A stretch of DNA of 64,000 nt from an uncultured Aliiroseovarius sp. (GTDB lineage Bacteria; Pseudomonadota; Alphaproteobacteria; Rhodobacterales; Rhodobacteraceae): positions 62,001-126,000 of the forward strand of contig NZ_CANLNB010000004.1 in assembly GCF_947492455.1 (NCBI RefSeq). The letters run 5' to 3'. Positions 8,045-17,787 of the stretch are shown here, one piece after another. The position numbers and the translations under genes were made by a program. Numbering within the stretch: the first letter of the stretch is position 1; each line of letters opens with the position of its first letter. The notes below the pieces were generated by a model, which searched no databases, was not told the origin of the DNA, and saw nothing but the letters and a program-made list of their open reading frames with translations.

Positions 8045-9229
8045 TTACACCCCAACCTTCGCAATCGCTTCCGCCAAGATCGGCACGGTCTCTTCATTCA
8101 ACCCCGCGATGTTCATGCGCGAGTCTCCGACCATGTAGATGCCGTGGTCGACGCGCAGGGCTTCGACCTGTTCGGGCGTGGCGCCGAGGCGCGAGAACAT
8201 GCCGCGGTGGTCGGCGATGAAGCCGAAGCGGTCCGATCCTGTGCGGGCGCGCAGCTCGCCGGCCAGTTGTTCGCGCAGTCCCAGCATACCGGTGCGGACC
8301 TCTTCCAGTTCGGCCATCCAGTCTGCTTTCAGACCTTCATCCTCAAGGATCATGGTCACCAGACGGGCGCCGTGATCGGGCGGGAAGCTGAAGTTTTGAC
8401 GGTTCAGGTGGGTCAGGTTCTGTTGGGTCACGCCCGCTTGCTCGGCGTTTTCCGAGATACAGGTCAGCAGCCCGGTCCGCTCGCGGTAGATCCCGAAGTT
8501 TTTCGAGCAGCTGGCCGCGATCATTGCTTCAGGCACGGCCTGCGCGATCAGGCGCACGCCAGCGGCGTCTTCTTCCAAACCGTCACCGAAGCCCTGATAG
8601 GCAATGTCGATCAGCGGGGTCGCGCCTTTTTCAACGATCAGCGCAGCGACCTCTTTCCACTGGGGCAGGGTCAGGTTCGCGCCGGTCGGGTTGTGGCAGC
8701 AGCCGTGCAGCAGCACCGCGTCGCCCGCCTTGATGCTCTTCAGGTCTTCCATCATCCCGTCGAAATCAACCGCGCGGCTTTCATTGTCGAAATAGCGGTA
8801 CTCGGCCATGTTCATGCCAAGGTGCTTGATGATCGAGGGGTGGTTCGGCCAAGTCGGCGCCGACAGCCAGATCGTCGCGTCGGGCGAAGCCATCTTAATC
8901 AGCTCGACCGCTTGGTGGATCGCGCCGGTACCGCCGGGTTGGGCAGCCATCGACAGACGACCGGACGGCACAGCATCGCCCAGAACCAGCTTGGTCAGCG
9001 CGTTGCCATAGGCCGGATCACCAGCAAGGCCGGTATAGGCTTTGGTGCCTTCGATATCCCACAGCACCTTCTCGGCCGCTTTGATGGCACGCATCACGGG
9101 GGTGATGCCCTGCGCGTTCTTGTACACGCCAACGCCAAGGTCAATTTTGCCTTCGCGCGGGTCTTCGCGGTACTGCTGCATCAGCGCCATGATCTTGTCT
9201 TTGGGCTGGGCTTTCAGGTTGGTGAACAT
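8045..9229 (-). CDS. Aromatic/aspartate aminotransferase (class I)
   Basis: PLP-dependent transaminase of the AspC/TyrB type, cytoplasmic, 394 residues, the standard length. The PLP lysine is K243 in CSKNFGIYRE. The PHNPTG-like loop is CCHNPTGANL and the N-terminal KIDLGVGVYKN motif is present. Substrate choice between aspartate and aromatic acids cannot be told by eye. It starts 3 bases after the mercaptopyruvate sulfurtransferase stop, so the two are cotranscribed. The pairing would suit cysteine catabolism: transamination of cysteine gives mercaptopyruvate for the sulfurtransferase (inference). Confidence 0.92.
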   Translation of the reverse strand: MFTNLKAQPKDKIMALMQQYREDPREGKIDLGVGVYKNAQGITPVMRAIKAAEKVLWDIEGTKAYTGLAGDPAYGNALTKLVLGDAVPSGRLSMAAQPGGTGAIHQAVELIKMASPDATIWLSAPTWPNHPSIIKHLGMNMAEYRYFDNESRAVDFDGMMEDLKSIKAGDAVLLHGCCHNPTGANLTLPQWKEVAALIVEKGATPLIDIAYQGFGDGLEEDAAGVRLIAQAVPEAMIAASCSKNFGIYRERTGLLTCISENAEQAGVTQQNLTHLNRQNFSFPPDHGARLVTMILEDEGLKADWMAELEEVRTGMLGLREQLAGELRARTGSDRFGFIADHRGMFSRLGATPEQVEALRVDHGIYMVGDSRMNIAGLNEETVPILAEAIAKVGV

Positions 9230-9232
9230 CGT

Positions 9233-10087
9233 CTACTCTCCGGTTTCGACTTTCAGGTCGGAATACATGCCCCATTCGGACCAGCTGCCATCATAGACCG
9301 CGTGGCGGTCATGGCCCTGCCGTTCCAGCGCAAGCGCAAGGATCGCGGCCGTCACGCCCGAGCCGCAGCTAAGGATGGCGGGTTTGTCCAAATTGACATT
9401 CGCAGCCTCGAACACGGCGCGGGTGTCTTCGGGGGATTTCATCGTGCCATCCGCATTCAGCAGCGTGGCAAACGGTACGTTTTTCGAGTTCGGGATGTGC
9501 CCGGCGCGCAGACCCTCGCGCGGTTCCGGCACCTCGCCACGGAAACGTTCGGCGCCGCGGGCGTCAATGATCTCGTAATCACCAAGTTTCGAGGCCGCCG
9601 CCACCTGCGTGACGTCCTTAACCATATGCGCCTGACGCGTAACCGTCATGTGGCGGTCACGGATGACGGGGGGCATATCTTCGACCGGGTGACCTTCGGC
9701 CTGCCATTTCGGCAGACCACCATCCAGAACCGCGATGTCCTTGTGGCCCATCAGGCGGAACATCCACCAGACGCGGGCAGCGGAAAACAGGCCCATGCCG
9801 TCATAGACAACAATCTGGTGCCCATCGCCCACGCCCATCGCGCGCACGCGGGACATGAATTTCTCGACAGGAGGCATCATGTGCGGCAGGTCCGAGCGCA
9901 GATCCGCGATCTCGTCAATGTCGAAGAAGCGCGCACCGGGAATGTGGGCCGCGTCATATTCGGCCTTCGCGTCCCGGTTCATATCCGGCAAGTACCAGCT
10001 GGCATCCAGGATGCGCAGGTCGGGATCTTTCAAATGTTTCGCCAGCCAGTCGGTCGAGACCAGCGTTTTCGGGTCGCTATGCGGCAT
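9233..10087 (-). CDS. sseA: 3-mercaptopyruvate sulfurtransferase
   Basis: Two-domain rhodanese-family enzyme of 284 residues that moves sulfur from 3-mercaptopyruvate to thiol acceptors. The active-site Cys is residue 241 in the mercaptopyruvate-type loop CGSGVTA, which separates it from thiosulfate rhodaneses. The inactive N-terminal domain carries the interdomain patterns HIPGARFFDID and DGG. It is the first gene of a two-gene operon with the aminotransferase that follows 3 bases after the stop. Confidence 0.94.
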   Translation of the reverse strand: MPHSDPKTLVSTDWLAKHLKDPDLRILDASWYLPDMNRDAKAEYDAAHIPGARFFDIDEIADLRSDLPHMMPPVEKFMSRVRAMGVGDGHQIVVYDGMGLFSAARVWWMFRLMGHKDIAVLDGGLPKWQAEGHPVEDMPPVIRDRHMTVTRQAHMVKDVTQVAAASKLGDYEIIDARGAERFRGEVPEPREGLRAGHIPNSKNVPFATLLNADGTMKSPEDTRAVFEAANVNLDKPAILSCGSGVTAAILALALERQGHDRHAVYDGSWSEWGMYSDLKVETGE

Positions 10088-10167
10088 GGCTTGCCCTCCG
10101 GTCAGTGTTCATTCCTGCCTAGTCCCGGACGGTCCGATAGGCAAGCAATTGCGTTGAATTGCCCAAG

Positions 10168-10195
10168 AAAAAAGGGGAAAGCGGTTGCCTTCCCC
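10168..10195 (-). terminator. Intrinsic terminator, minus strand
   Basis: GGGGAA and TTCCCC pair. Six As at 10168-10173 give a T run on the minus strand. It lies about 200 bases beyond the UPF0178 stop and 80 bases before sseA. It could end the fghA transcript or a separate small RNA. Confidence 0.6.
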
Positions 10196-10388
10196 CGGTG
10201 TTTGAAAATGGTTTTGGCACAAATGTCGCCAGCATGATGTGCATAACGCCTACCACAGCACGCATCATGCTGCCGCCAACCCGGCCCGCAAGCATGCAGA
10301 AGGGCTGTCCTTAATAAGATCAGCGAAGCACGGTGACGCAAGGTCAATTAAGGGGAAAACTTGGCAAAAACCGACGCTGACGTTTTGG
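10196..10388 (-). other. Gap with a long inverted repeat; possible small RNA
   Basis: No gene is visible here. AGCATGATG (10231-10239) and CATCATGCT (10263-10271) are perfect 9-base arms of a stem-loop. On the minus strand this stem precedes the T-tract terminator at 10168. That arrangement would fit a small RNA, or a long structured 3' end of the fghA-UPF0178 transcript. No strong promoter is obvious. Confidence 0.35.
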
Positions 10389-10841
10389 TCAACCCGCCGA
10401 GGCGCAGCGGCGCAAGGCGGTGTCCAACGCCTGCCGGAACCGCGCGCGGTCGGCTTTCGAGAACGCTTTGCCGCCGCCCTGACGGAAGGGATCGGCCGCA
10501 CGCAGGTCGGCCATCAGGTCGCGCATGGCAAGCTGTTCGCGCACATTGGCTTGGGTGAAGCGCTCGCCGTTATGGCGCAACACCTCGGCCCCGGCTTCGA
10601 CGCATTTGGCAGCAAGCGGGATGTCCCCGGTCACCACCACGTCACCCGGCCCCGCACGGTCGGCGATCCACATGTCGGCCACGTCTGGGCCGTCGGGGAC
10701 ATAGATCATCTCGACCAGAGGGTTCGGCGACGGCCGCAGCCCGCCATTCGACACCAGAAACATTTGGGTCTTATAGCGGGTCGCGACGGCCTCGGCCTCG
10801 GCCTTCACCGGGCAGGCATCTGCGTCGATATAAAGGGCCAT
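10389..10841 (-). CDS. UPF0178 (YaiI/DUF188) family protein
   Basis: Cytoplasmic 150-residue protein of the DUF188 family, which has a PIN-like fold. The family signature is clear: [10 protein letters not shown] at the N-terminus, then [29 protein letters not shown] and [17 protein letters not shown]. The acidic residues of a nuclease-like site are present, but no activity is established for the family. The start at 10841 is four bases beyond the fghA stop, so it is cotranscribed with fghA. A longer frame up to 10868 would overlap fghA. Confidence 0.9.
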   Translation of the reverse strand: MALYIDADACPVKAEAEAVATRYKTQMFLVSNGGLRPSPNPLVEMIYVPDGPDVADMWIADRAGPGDVVVTGDIPLAAKCVEAGAEVLRHNGERFTQANVREQLAMRDLMADLRAADPFRQGGGKAFSKADRARFRQALDTALRRCASAG

Positions 10842-10845
10842 CAGG

Positions 10846-11676
10846 TTACGCCCACAGCGCCTCGGCATGGAAACTCACGTGGTCTTCCATGAAGGTCGAG
10901 ACAAAGAAATAGCTGTGGTCATAGCCCGGCTGCATGCGGAACACGGCCTCTTGCCGACGGGCGGCGATGGCGCTGGCCAGCGTTTCGGGCCTCAGAAGGT
11001 CGATGAACTGGTCCTTGGTGCCGGTGTCGATCAGCATCGGGCCGTCGAAGCCCACATTCTTCATCAGCAGGCTGGCATCATGCGCGACCCATTTGGTCGT
11101 GTCGTCACCCAGATAGGCGCCCAGCTGCTTCTTACCCCAATCCGAAGCAGTCGGATTGCAGATCGGCGAGAAGGCCGAGACCGAGCGGAAGCGTTCCGGC
11201 AGGGTCATCGCGATGGTCAACGCGCCGTGGCCGCCCATCGAATGGCCGGTGATGCCTTGGCGTTCCGCGTCCAGCGCGAAATTGTTGAAGACGAGGTCGG
11301 GCAGATCCTCGGTGATGTAATCCCACATCTGGAAATGCGGCGCCCACGGATCCTGCGTGGCGTTCACATAGAACCCGGCACCTTGGCCCAGATCATAGGC
11401 ATCGTCATTGGCCACACCCTCGCCACGCGGGCTGGTGTCGGGGAAGATCAGCGCGATGCCTTGTTCGGCGGCCCACGCCTGTGCGCCCGCCTTGGTCATG
11501 GCGTTTTCATGGGTGCAGGTCAGGCCCGACAGATACCACAGCACGGGCACGGGGCCGTCCTGCGCTTCGGCGGGTTGGAACAGGCCAAAGGTCATGTCCG
11601 TACCGCTTGCCTCCGAAGCGTGTTTATAGACCCCTTGGGTGCCGCCGAAACAGGCGTTTTCCGAAATCGTTTCCAT
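10846..11676 (-). CDS. fghA: S-formylglutathione hydrolase
   Basis: Esterase of the alpha/beta-hydrolase fold that splits S-formylglutathione into formate and glutathione, the last step of glutathione-dependent formaldehyde oxidation. It has 276 residues, the usual size. The nucleophile is Ser146 in GHSMGGHG. The oxyanion region SGLTCTHEN and the terminal PGYDHSYFF with the catalytic His are present. The partner dehydrogenase is on the same strand at 15292-16404, not in the same operon. The UPF0178 gene follows 4 bases downstream. Confidence 0.95.
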   Translation of the reverse strand: METISENACFGGTQGVYKHASEASGTDMTFGLFQPAEAQDGPVPVLWYLSGLTCTHENAMTKAGAQAWAAEQGIALIFPDTSPRGEGVANDDAYDLGQGAGFYVNATQDPWAPHFQMWDYITEDLPDLVFNNFALDAERQGITGHSMGGHGALTIAMTLPERFRSVSAFSPICNPTASDWGKKQLGAYLGDDTTKWVAHDASLLMKNVGFDGPMLIDTGTKDQFIDLLRPETLASAIAARRQEAVFRMQPGYDHSYFFVSTFMEDHVSFHAEALWA

Positions 11677-11713
11677 GGCGCGTTCCTTTTCGAAAGATGT
11701 TGTCCCGACCTAA

Positions 11714-12825
11714 CTAGAGGCGCGGCGCGATGGCAATGGGGAAAGCGCGCAATGCAAGTGCGATCATGGCCACTGCCCAGAACAGCCCACCCGCGTGATA
11801 AAGCGGTGTGGGGTCGTCAACCCAGCCTGCACAGACGCGCAATGCGGCCCCCAGATGAAGCACGATGAAGAGCAGCGTGTCGGCGCGGGTCGCCTCGATC
11901 GGGCGGCCCGAGTGACCCAGAAGCGCACGCAGCATGACGATGGCGGTCATCGTGCCAATGGCGCCAGCCCCCAGCGCATGATGGGTCTGATCGCTGCTGG
12001 CCCAACCGCCAAGGCTGGTCGCTGCCAAAAGGCCCAGCCCGATCATCAGCCACGCATAGGCCGCGTGTTGGGCAAACAGCAGCGGTTCTTTCAAAACGCC
12101 GAGCCCGCGCCACCGCGATAGGCGCAGGGCTTGCGCCAACGCGGCGAGGGCCGCAGAGATGCCCGTCAGCATGCTGGTGTCGGTTGCGATCCACAGAAGT
12201 GCGGTCGCGACTGTTAGGATCAGGGCGGATTTGTCGACCGTGCCGAACTCGGGTGGCAGGCGTGTCGCGCCGCGTTTCTTCAACCAGTTGCGGCTGAAGG
12301 CGGGGGTGACGCGGCCTCCGATCAGGGTCATGAGGACAAGCGACACAGCAAAACCTGCGGTCACGCCGATCTGCGCATCTTGCCACAGGAACACAAGCTG
12401 CGCGGCCCAGAAGGCAGCGATCATGGCGGCCACGACGATGTTGCGTTTGTTGCCTGCGGCGATGATTCGCGCAGGGCCAAGGTTGCTGCGACGGGAAGGA
12501 AGCTGGCGGTCAGAATCTGCGCGGCCAGCGCGTCCGAGGCCGCGAACATCGCTGCACGCCCTGCCAGCCAAAGGACGAACAATGCCAGCAAGGCCATCGG
12601 GGACAGAGCAGGGCGGCCCGTCCAGTTGGGGATCGCGGTGAACAGAAATCCGGCCAGAGCGGCAGGCAAATATCCCCACAGCATCTCGTGCTGGTGCCAC
12701 AGGTAGGCGTCGGTGACCGGGGTCTCGGCCCCGGCGTGGGCGATCAGCCACAAGGGGATCGACACCCCGGCGAACAGGGCCGCGGCGGGGAAGAAGAGGC
12801 GGTAGGCTCCGGTCAGAAGGATCAT
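11714..12825 (-). pseudogene. nnrS: NnrS family membrane protein, frameshifted
   Basis: NnrS is a haem- and copper-containing membrane protein linked to nitric oxide tolerance. The N-terminal part (frame ending at 12421) carries GAYRLFFPAAALFA, WHQHEMLWGYLPAALAGFL and IPNWTGR. The C-terminal part lies in another frame: RIIAAGNKRNIVV, GGRVTPAFSRN, HHALGAGAIGTMTAIVMLR. The switch happens at about 12470-12490, where TLALRE of one frame overlaps LGPARII of the other. Joined, they give about 370 residues, close to the family length. The start at 12825 overlaps the AEC transporter stop by 4 bases. Either a real inactivating indel or a sequencing error explains the break. Confidence 0.8.
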
Positions 12826-13748
12826 GAGGTTACCCAAGCGATGATGGCTGACACGGTCAGTACAGAAATGAGGGTCGATAGCAAAATGGCCGAAGACACC
12901 CGTTGCGGCGCCACGCCGTAGTGCTGCGCAAGGATATAGACGTTGCCCGCCACCGGCAGGCCCGCTGCGGCCACCATGACGCCTGCCATGAAGGGCTCGA
13001 CATCGAACACCATGAAGGCAAGAACGCCCACGGCCAACGGATGCAGGATCAGCTTGGCGAAGCTCAGCCAGCCCGCGACGGACAGGCGTTCCGCGGATTT
13101 CGAGGCCAGAGACGCCCCAATGGCAAACAGCGCGCCGGGAGTCGAGGCCCCGGCCAGAAGGTCAAGGAAACGCTGCACGGGGTCTGCCAAATCCCACCCT
13201 GTCGCGGACCACGCGAAGCCAAGTGCCATCGAGACAATCATCGGATTCGACACCAGCCCTTTGCCGACCGTCCCCAGCACCGCGGGGCTGACCCGCCCGT
13301 CGCGCGTGCCGGTGATGATGATCACGATCAGGCTGCTGAACAGAAACAGGTCGACGGCCAGCACCAGCATGACAGCGGGGATCGCGGCCTCGCCCAGCAG
13401 AAGCGCCAGCATGGGCACGCCCAGAAAACCTGTGTTGCCGATCACGGCGCATTGCGCTTCGACGGCAGCTTCCTGCGCGCCGCGTTTGCGGACAAGCGCC
13501 ACTACGGTGGCAAGGATATAGACCCCCAATCCCCCCAGCGCATAGGCCCAGATGAAGGGCCAGTTGATCACCTCGGCCAGCGACAGGTTCGCGGAAAAGC
13601 GAAACAGCATGGCGGACAAGGCGAAATAGAAGACGAAGCGGGTCAGATAGGCCGTGGCTTCGGGTGGGAAGAAACCCCGCGCGGCGGCGCCAAAGCCCAG
13701 CCCGATCAGGGCGAAGAACGGAAGGGTTTGAAGCAGCACGTCGATCAT
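12822..13748 (-). CDS. AEC (auxin efflux carrier) family transporter
   Basis: Inner-membrane carrier of 308 residues with about ten hydrophobic helices in two halves. The family features are an N-terminal helix with ALIGLGFGAA, a VIGNTGFLGVPM motif in the middle and AAGLPVAGNVYILAQHYG near the end. Members export organic acids or related anions; the substrate here is unknown. It overlaps the start of the frameshifted nnrS by 4 bases, so the two were translationally coupled. Confidence 0.88.
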   Translation of the reverse strand: MIDVLLQTLPFFALIGLGFGAAARGFFPPEATAYLTRFVFYFALSAMLFRFSANLSLAEVINWPFIWAYALGGLGVYILATVVALVRKRGAQEAAVEAQCAVIGNTGFLGVPMLALLLGEAAIPAVMLVLAVDLFLFSSLIVIIITGTRDGRVSPAVLGTVGKGLVSNPMIVSMALGFAWSATGWDLADPVQRFLDLLAGASTPGALFAIGASLASKSAERLSVAGWLSFAKLILHPLAVGVLAFMVFDVEPFMAGVMVAAAGLPVAGNVYILAQHYGVAPQRVSSAILLSTLISVLTVSAIIAWVTS

Positions 13749-13792
13749 ACGCCAAGCCCTAGCACGGAGAATTTCACTTGACCATGCGGCGC

Positions 13793-14107
13793 TTAGGTTG
13801 GCTTGGCGTCTTCAAGCAACTCGACCTCAATAAATGCGCATTCGAAGTCATTTCCATTGATCACGTCATGCTCGACACCAGCCTTGCGGTCATAGGGAAC
13901 ACCGTTCCTGAGCGTCGCCTCGACACGCGTTCCATCTGGCAGGTCGATCTCTAGAATTCCGTCAAACATTGGAATGACAAGATAGTCATAGGCGTGCCGA
14001 TGCCAGCCGGTATTGTCGCCCCTTTTGGCAAAACGCCATTCGGTGACGCGCATCCGGCCGTTTTCAAGCAGCACCGTTCCCACGGCGGTTCCATTTGCGT
14101 CGCACAT
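13793..14107 (-). CDS. Cupin-domain protein
   Basis: Small cytoplasmic beta-barrel protein of 104 residues. The cupin metal motif is seen as GWHRHAYDYLVIP (His, His and an acidic residue nearby), followed by the second half with EHDVINGNDFECAFIEVEL. No partner domain is present. The substrate cannot be predicted. It is transcribed alone between the AEC transporter and mbfA, both also on the minus strand. Confidence 0.8.
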   Translation of the reverse strand: MCDANGTAVGTVLLENGRMRVTEWRFAKRGDNTGWHRHAYDYLVIPMFDGILEIDLPDGTRVEATLRNGVPYDRKAGVEHDVINGNDFECAFIEVELLEDAKPT

Positions 14108-14188
14108 GATTGCCTCCTTCTGTAAGGCAATCCTGCGCGCGGAGCGCTGTTTCGGTTATCGCCAGTCGCGATGAAACGTCGGACCAGC

Positions 14189-15166
14189 CTAGCCGCCGCC
14201 AATAAGCGCGCCGGCCGCGAAGACCAGTGCGCCGCCCACGACAACTTGCAGTGTCGCGCGCATGAAGGGGGTTTGCATGAAGCGGTTCTGGATCCACACA
14301 ATTGCCCAAAGCTCGACGAAGACGACGAGGATCGCGATGGTCGTGGCGGTCCAGAAATCGGTGATCAGATAGGGCAGCGCGTGGCCCAAGCCACCCAGCG
14401 TGGTCATGATGCCTGAGGCAAAGCCGCGTTTCACAGGGCTGCCGCGCCCCGACAGCTCGCCATCATCCGAGGCCGCTTCGGTGAACCCCATCGAGATCCC
14501 GGCACCCACACTGGCCGCCAGACCCACAAGGAAGGTGGTGTGCGTGTCCTGCGTGGCGAACGCCGTGGCGAAGATTGGCGCGAGGGTCGAGACCGAGCCG
14601 TCCATTAGCCCGGCCAGACCCGGCTGCACCCATGTTAGAATGAACTGACGATGGGCGGCCTCGTCTTCGCTTTCGCGGGCGCTGGCATCCAGATGTTTGG
14701 TCTCCAGATCGACAGCGGCATGGGCGTGGTCGGCTTCAGCAGCGGCCAGATCGCCCAAAAGCTTGCGGGTGTTTGCATCCGATGTGCGGTCCGCAGCCTT
14801 ACGATAAAACTGCTCGGCTTGGCGTTCCATCTCGCGAGCCTCGCCCCGGATGGTTTCTAGGCCAAGGTTCTCGACCAGCCAGATCGGGCGGCGGGCATAG
14901 AAGCCTGCCACGTGTTCGCGGCGGATCAAGGGGATGACGTCTCCGAAGCGCGCTTTGTGGGCCTCGATCAGTAGGCGGCGATGCTCGTCCTCTTCCTCGG
15001 CCATGCCATCGAACACCTTCGCGGACGAAGGGAATTCCTCGCGCAGATGCTCTGCGTACTGCCGATAGATCCGCGCGTCGTCTTCTTCGTTCGAAATGGC
15101 CAGCGCCAGAATTTCCTGTTCGGATAGGTCCGAGAAGCGACGGCGATACAAAGTAGAGGACAGCAT
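14189..15166 (-). CDS. mbfA: MbfA-type ferritin-like/VIT1 iron exporter
   Basis: Membrane iron exporter with two fused parts. Residues 1 to about 140 form a rubrerythrin-like domain with the Glu-rich metal motifs EEDDARIYRQYAEHL, EEEDEHRRLL and later EADHAHAAV. From about residue 170 a CCC1/VIT1 transporter domain with several helices begins (GLAGLMDGSVSTLAPIFA, VGLAASVGAGISMGFTEA). This fusion is MbfA, known in Agrobacterium and Bradyrhizobium as an exporter that protects against excess iron and peroxide and is repressed by Irr. An Irr-like palindrome lies just upstream at 15179. Confidence 0.93.
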   Translation of the reverse strand: MLSSTLYRRRFSDLSEQEILALAISNEEDDARIYRQYAEHLREEFPSSAKVFDGMAEEEDEHRRLLIEAHKARFGDVIPLIRREHVAGFYARRPIWLVENLGLETIRGEAREMERQAEQFYRKAADRTSDANTRKLLGDLAAAEADHAHAAVDLETKHLDASARESEDEAAHRQFILTWVQPGLAGLMDGSVSTLAPIFATAFATQDTHTTFLVGLAASVGAGISMGFTEAASDDGELSGRGSPVKRGFASGIMTTLGGLGHALPYLITDFWTATTIAILVVFVELWAIVWIQNRFMQTPFMRATLQVVVGGALVFAAGALIGGG

Positions 15167-15178
15167 GGAAAGCTCCTG

Positions 15179-15197
15179 AATTAGAATGGTTCTAATT
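15179..15197. promoter_or_regulatory. Irr/ICE-like operator before mbfA
   Basis: AATTAGAATGGTTCTAATT is a perfect palindrome with 8-base arms and a 3-base centre. The TTAGAA-N3-TTCTAA pattern resembles the iron control element bound by Irr in alphaproteobacteria. It ends 12 bases before the mbfA start, a position suited to repression when iron is low. Confidence 0.78.
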
Positions 15198-15247
15198 TAT
15201 GAGTTTAAATTGGGAAGGCAAGTCTACATTCTGTCGCGCCTGAAATG

Positions 15248-15271
15248 AAAAAGGGGGCCGAGGCCCCCTTT
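15248..15271 (-). terminator. Terminator of the alcohol dehydrogenase gene
   Basis: GGGGGCC and GGCCCCC pair around GA, with five As on the plus strand giving a minus-strand T run. It lies about 20 bases beyond the stop of the dehydrogenase gene. Confidence 0.85.
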
Positions 15272-15291
15272 GTGTTTGATGGTCGTGTGGA

Positions 15292-16404
<1,113 letters not shown>

Positions 16405-16575
16405 GTTCATACTCCTCTGTTGGTTGTCGCAAGAGTGGGCGAAAAACCGATGACGTTTCAAGCAACCAGCGACACGCATTTGTACAAGCGCGACATTGAA
16501 AAGGAAATCCTTTGCTGTTCGGGGATGGTCGCGTTTGACGAAGCCGCGCTAAGGCGTTTTCTAATCCCCGAAACG

Positions 16576-16605
16576 AAAAGGGGCGGCGCACCTTGCACCG
16601 CCCCC
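16576..16605 (-). terminator. Terminator of the cytochrome c' gene
   Basis: GGGGCGG and CCGCCCC pair around an 11-base loop. Four As at 16576-16579 form the minus-strand T run. It lies 19 bases after the cytochrome stop. Confidence 0.7.
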
Positions 16606-16623
16606 GTCCTGTTCGCTCCGCGC

Positions 16624-17070
16624 TTATTTTTTGCGGTAGTCGTCGTGGCAGGCTTTGCAGGTGCCGCCGATCTGACCCAAAGCCGCGCCAATCGCGCCTT
16701 GTTCGGTGATCTCGGCAACGCCTTTGGCCGCCACAACCATGTCGTCGGCTTTCTTGGCGAAATCATCCCAGTTTTCCCAGATTGCGGGCAGGGCTTCGGT
16801 TGCGGGATCGGTTTCGTTGGCTTCGAACACAGCGGGGACCATCATGCCTTGATCAGCGATGGTCGCGACGGCTGCGTTGGCCTTATCCGCGTCAAACGCC
16901 ATCTCGCCTTTGGCCATGCCCGCCAGCGTCTTCATCGAGCCGCCAATGGCCTTCATTACCTCCATCCGCTTGATCACGGCGGGGTTTGTGGCGTCTGTGT
17001 GTGCGGCAAGTCCGCTTGCCATAGTGATGCTGGCGAGGGTTGCGAAAGCGAGAATGCGTGCAGAATTCAT
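16624..17070 (-). CDS. Cytochrome c' (c-556 type)
   Basis: Periplasmic four-helix-bundle haem protein of 148 residues including the signal peptide (MNSARILAFATLAS...GLAAH). The single haem site CKACHDDYRKK is at the extreme C-terminus, as is standard for cytochrome c'/c556. RMEVMKAIGGSMKTLAGMAKG near the mature N-terminus matches the family's helix A. AAGGA lies six bases before the start at 17070. Family members bind NO or CO or shuttle electrons; the role here is unknown. It is next to adhI but separated by a terminator. Confidence 0.9.
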   Translation of the reverse strand: MNSARILAFATLASITMASGLAAHTDATNPAVIKRMEVMKAIGGSMKTLAGMAKGEMAFDADKANAAVATIADQGMMVPAVFEANETDPATEALPAIWENWDDFAKKADDMVVAAKGVAEITEQGAIGAALGQIGGTCKACHDDYRKK

Positions 17071-17205
17071 ACCTAGTCCTTTCAGGCGATGGTGACTCGT
17101 TTCCTCAATTGTATGCATATGCATCTATTTTCGAAATCACAGGATCGTGATCTGCATAGATGTGGGGGAAGTTTGCCGAAAGGGGCGTATCAGACAGGGC
17201 CGAAT

Positions 17206-17784
17206 TTACAGGGCGTGGACGCCGCCCAGAACCAGATCTGTCACCAGATCGGCATAGTCTTCGCGGTTCAGCCCTTTTCCGGGGCGGTTCCACATATAGT
17301 ACCAGTTCAGTATGCCGAAAACTGACATGGTCACAGCGCGCAGGTTGGCGCCGTTTTCAAAACGTTCAGGCGCTTCGGCCTTCAACGCCGCGCCCATCAT
17401 GTCGATCAGGCGACGCTGCAAATCCACCAGAGGCGCCTGTTGTTCGGGCTCTAGAACGGTCAGGCTGTCCAGCTGCAATTTGTGCTCGGCATCCGCGCCT
17501 TTATAGGCGACCAAAATGGCGCGGACCAAACCCCTCAGCCCATCGGTTTCAGGGGCGGCTTCAACGTCGGCCACCAATTTGGACAGATGGTGGTCGAGAA
17601 TGTCGTAAAGCAGGGCCTCTTTGCTGTCGTAGTAATGATAGATCAGCGCCTTCGAGACCCCGCAATGCTTGGCGGCAGCCGTCATGGACGCGCGATCAAA
17701 CCCGTGCTCTGCGAAATAGGCCGCTGCCCCCTTGCGGATGGCAGCGCGTTTTTCTTCGTGATCACGGGCGATCCCACGTGGCAT
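17206..17784 (-). CDS. TetR family regulator (candidate PaaR)
   Basis: DNA-binding repressor of 192 residues. The N-terminal helix-turn-helix reads MTAAAKHCGVSKALIYHYYDSKEALL. The C-terminal ligand-binding half has TVLEPEQQAPL and GILNWYYMWNRPG, typical of TetR regulators that sense acyl-CoA-like ligands. It begins 3 bases after paaK and ends the paaI-paaK group, so it probably controls phenylacetate degradation in response to phenylacetyl-CoA (inference from position). A candidate operator lies upstream of paaI at 19604. Confidence 0.85.
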   Translation of the reverse strand: MPRGIARDHEEKRAAIRKGAAAYFAEHGFDRASMTAAAKHCGVSKALIYHYYDSKEALLYDILDHHLSKLVADVEAAPETDGLRGLVRAILVAYKGADAEHKLQLDSLTVLEPEQQAPLVDLQRRLIDMMGAALKAEAPERFENGANLRAVTMSVFGILNWYYMWNRPGKGLNREDYADLVTDLVLGGVHAL

Positions 17785-17787
17785 GGA

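Noticed and set aside
8144-10237. Long open frame on the plus strand (697 codons)
   Set aside because: It is antisense to the aminotransferase and sseA genes, has no family similarity and no ribosome binding site; long antisense frames are usual in GC-rich DNA.
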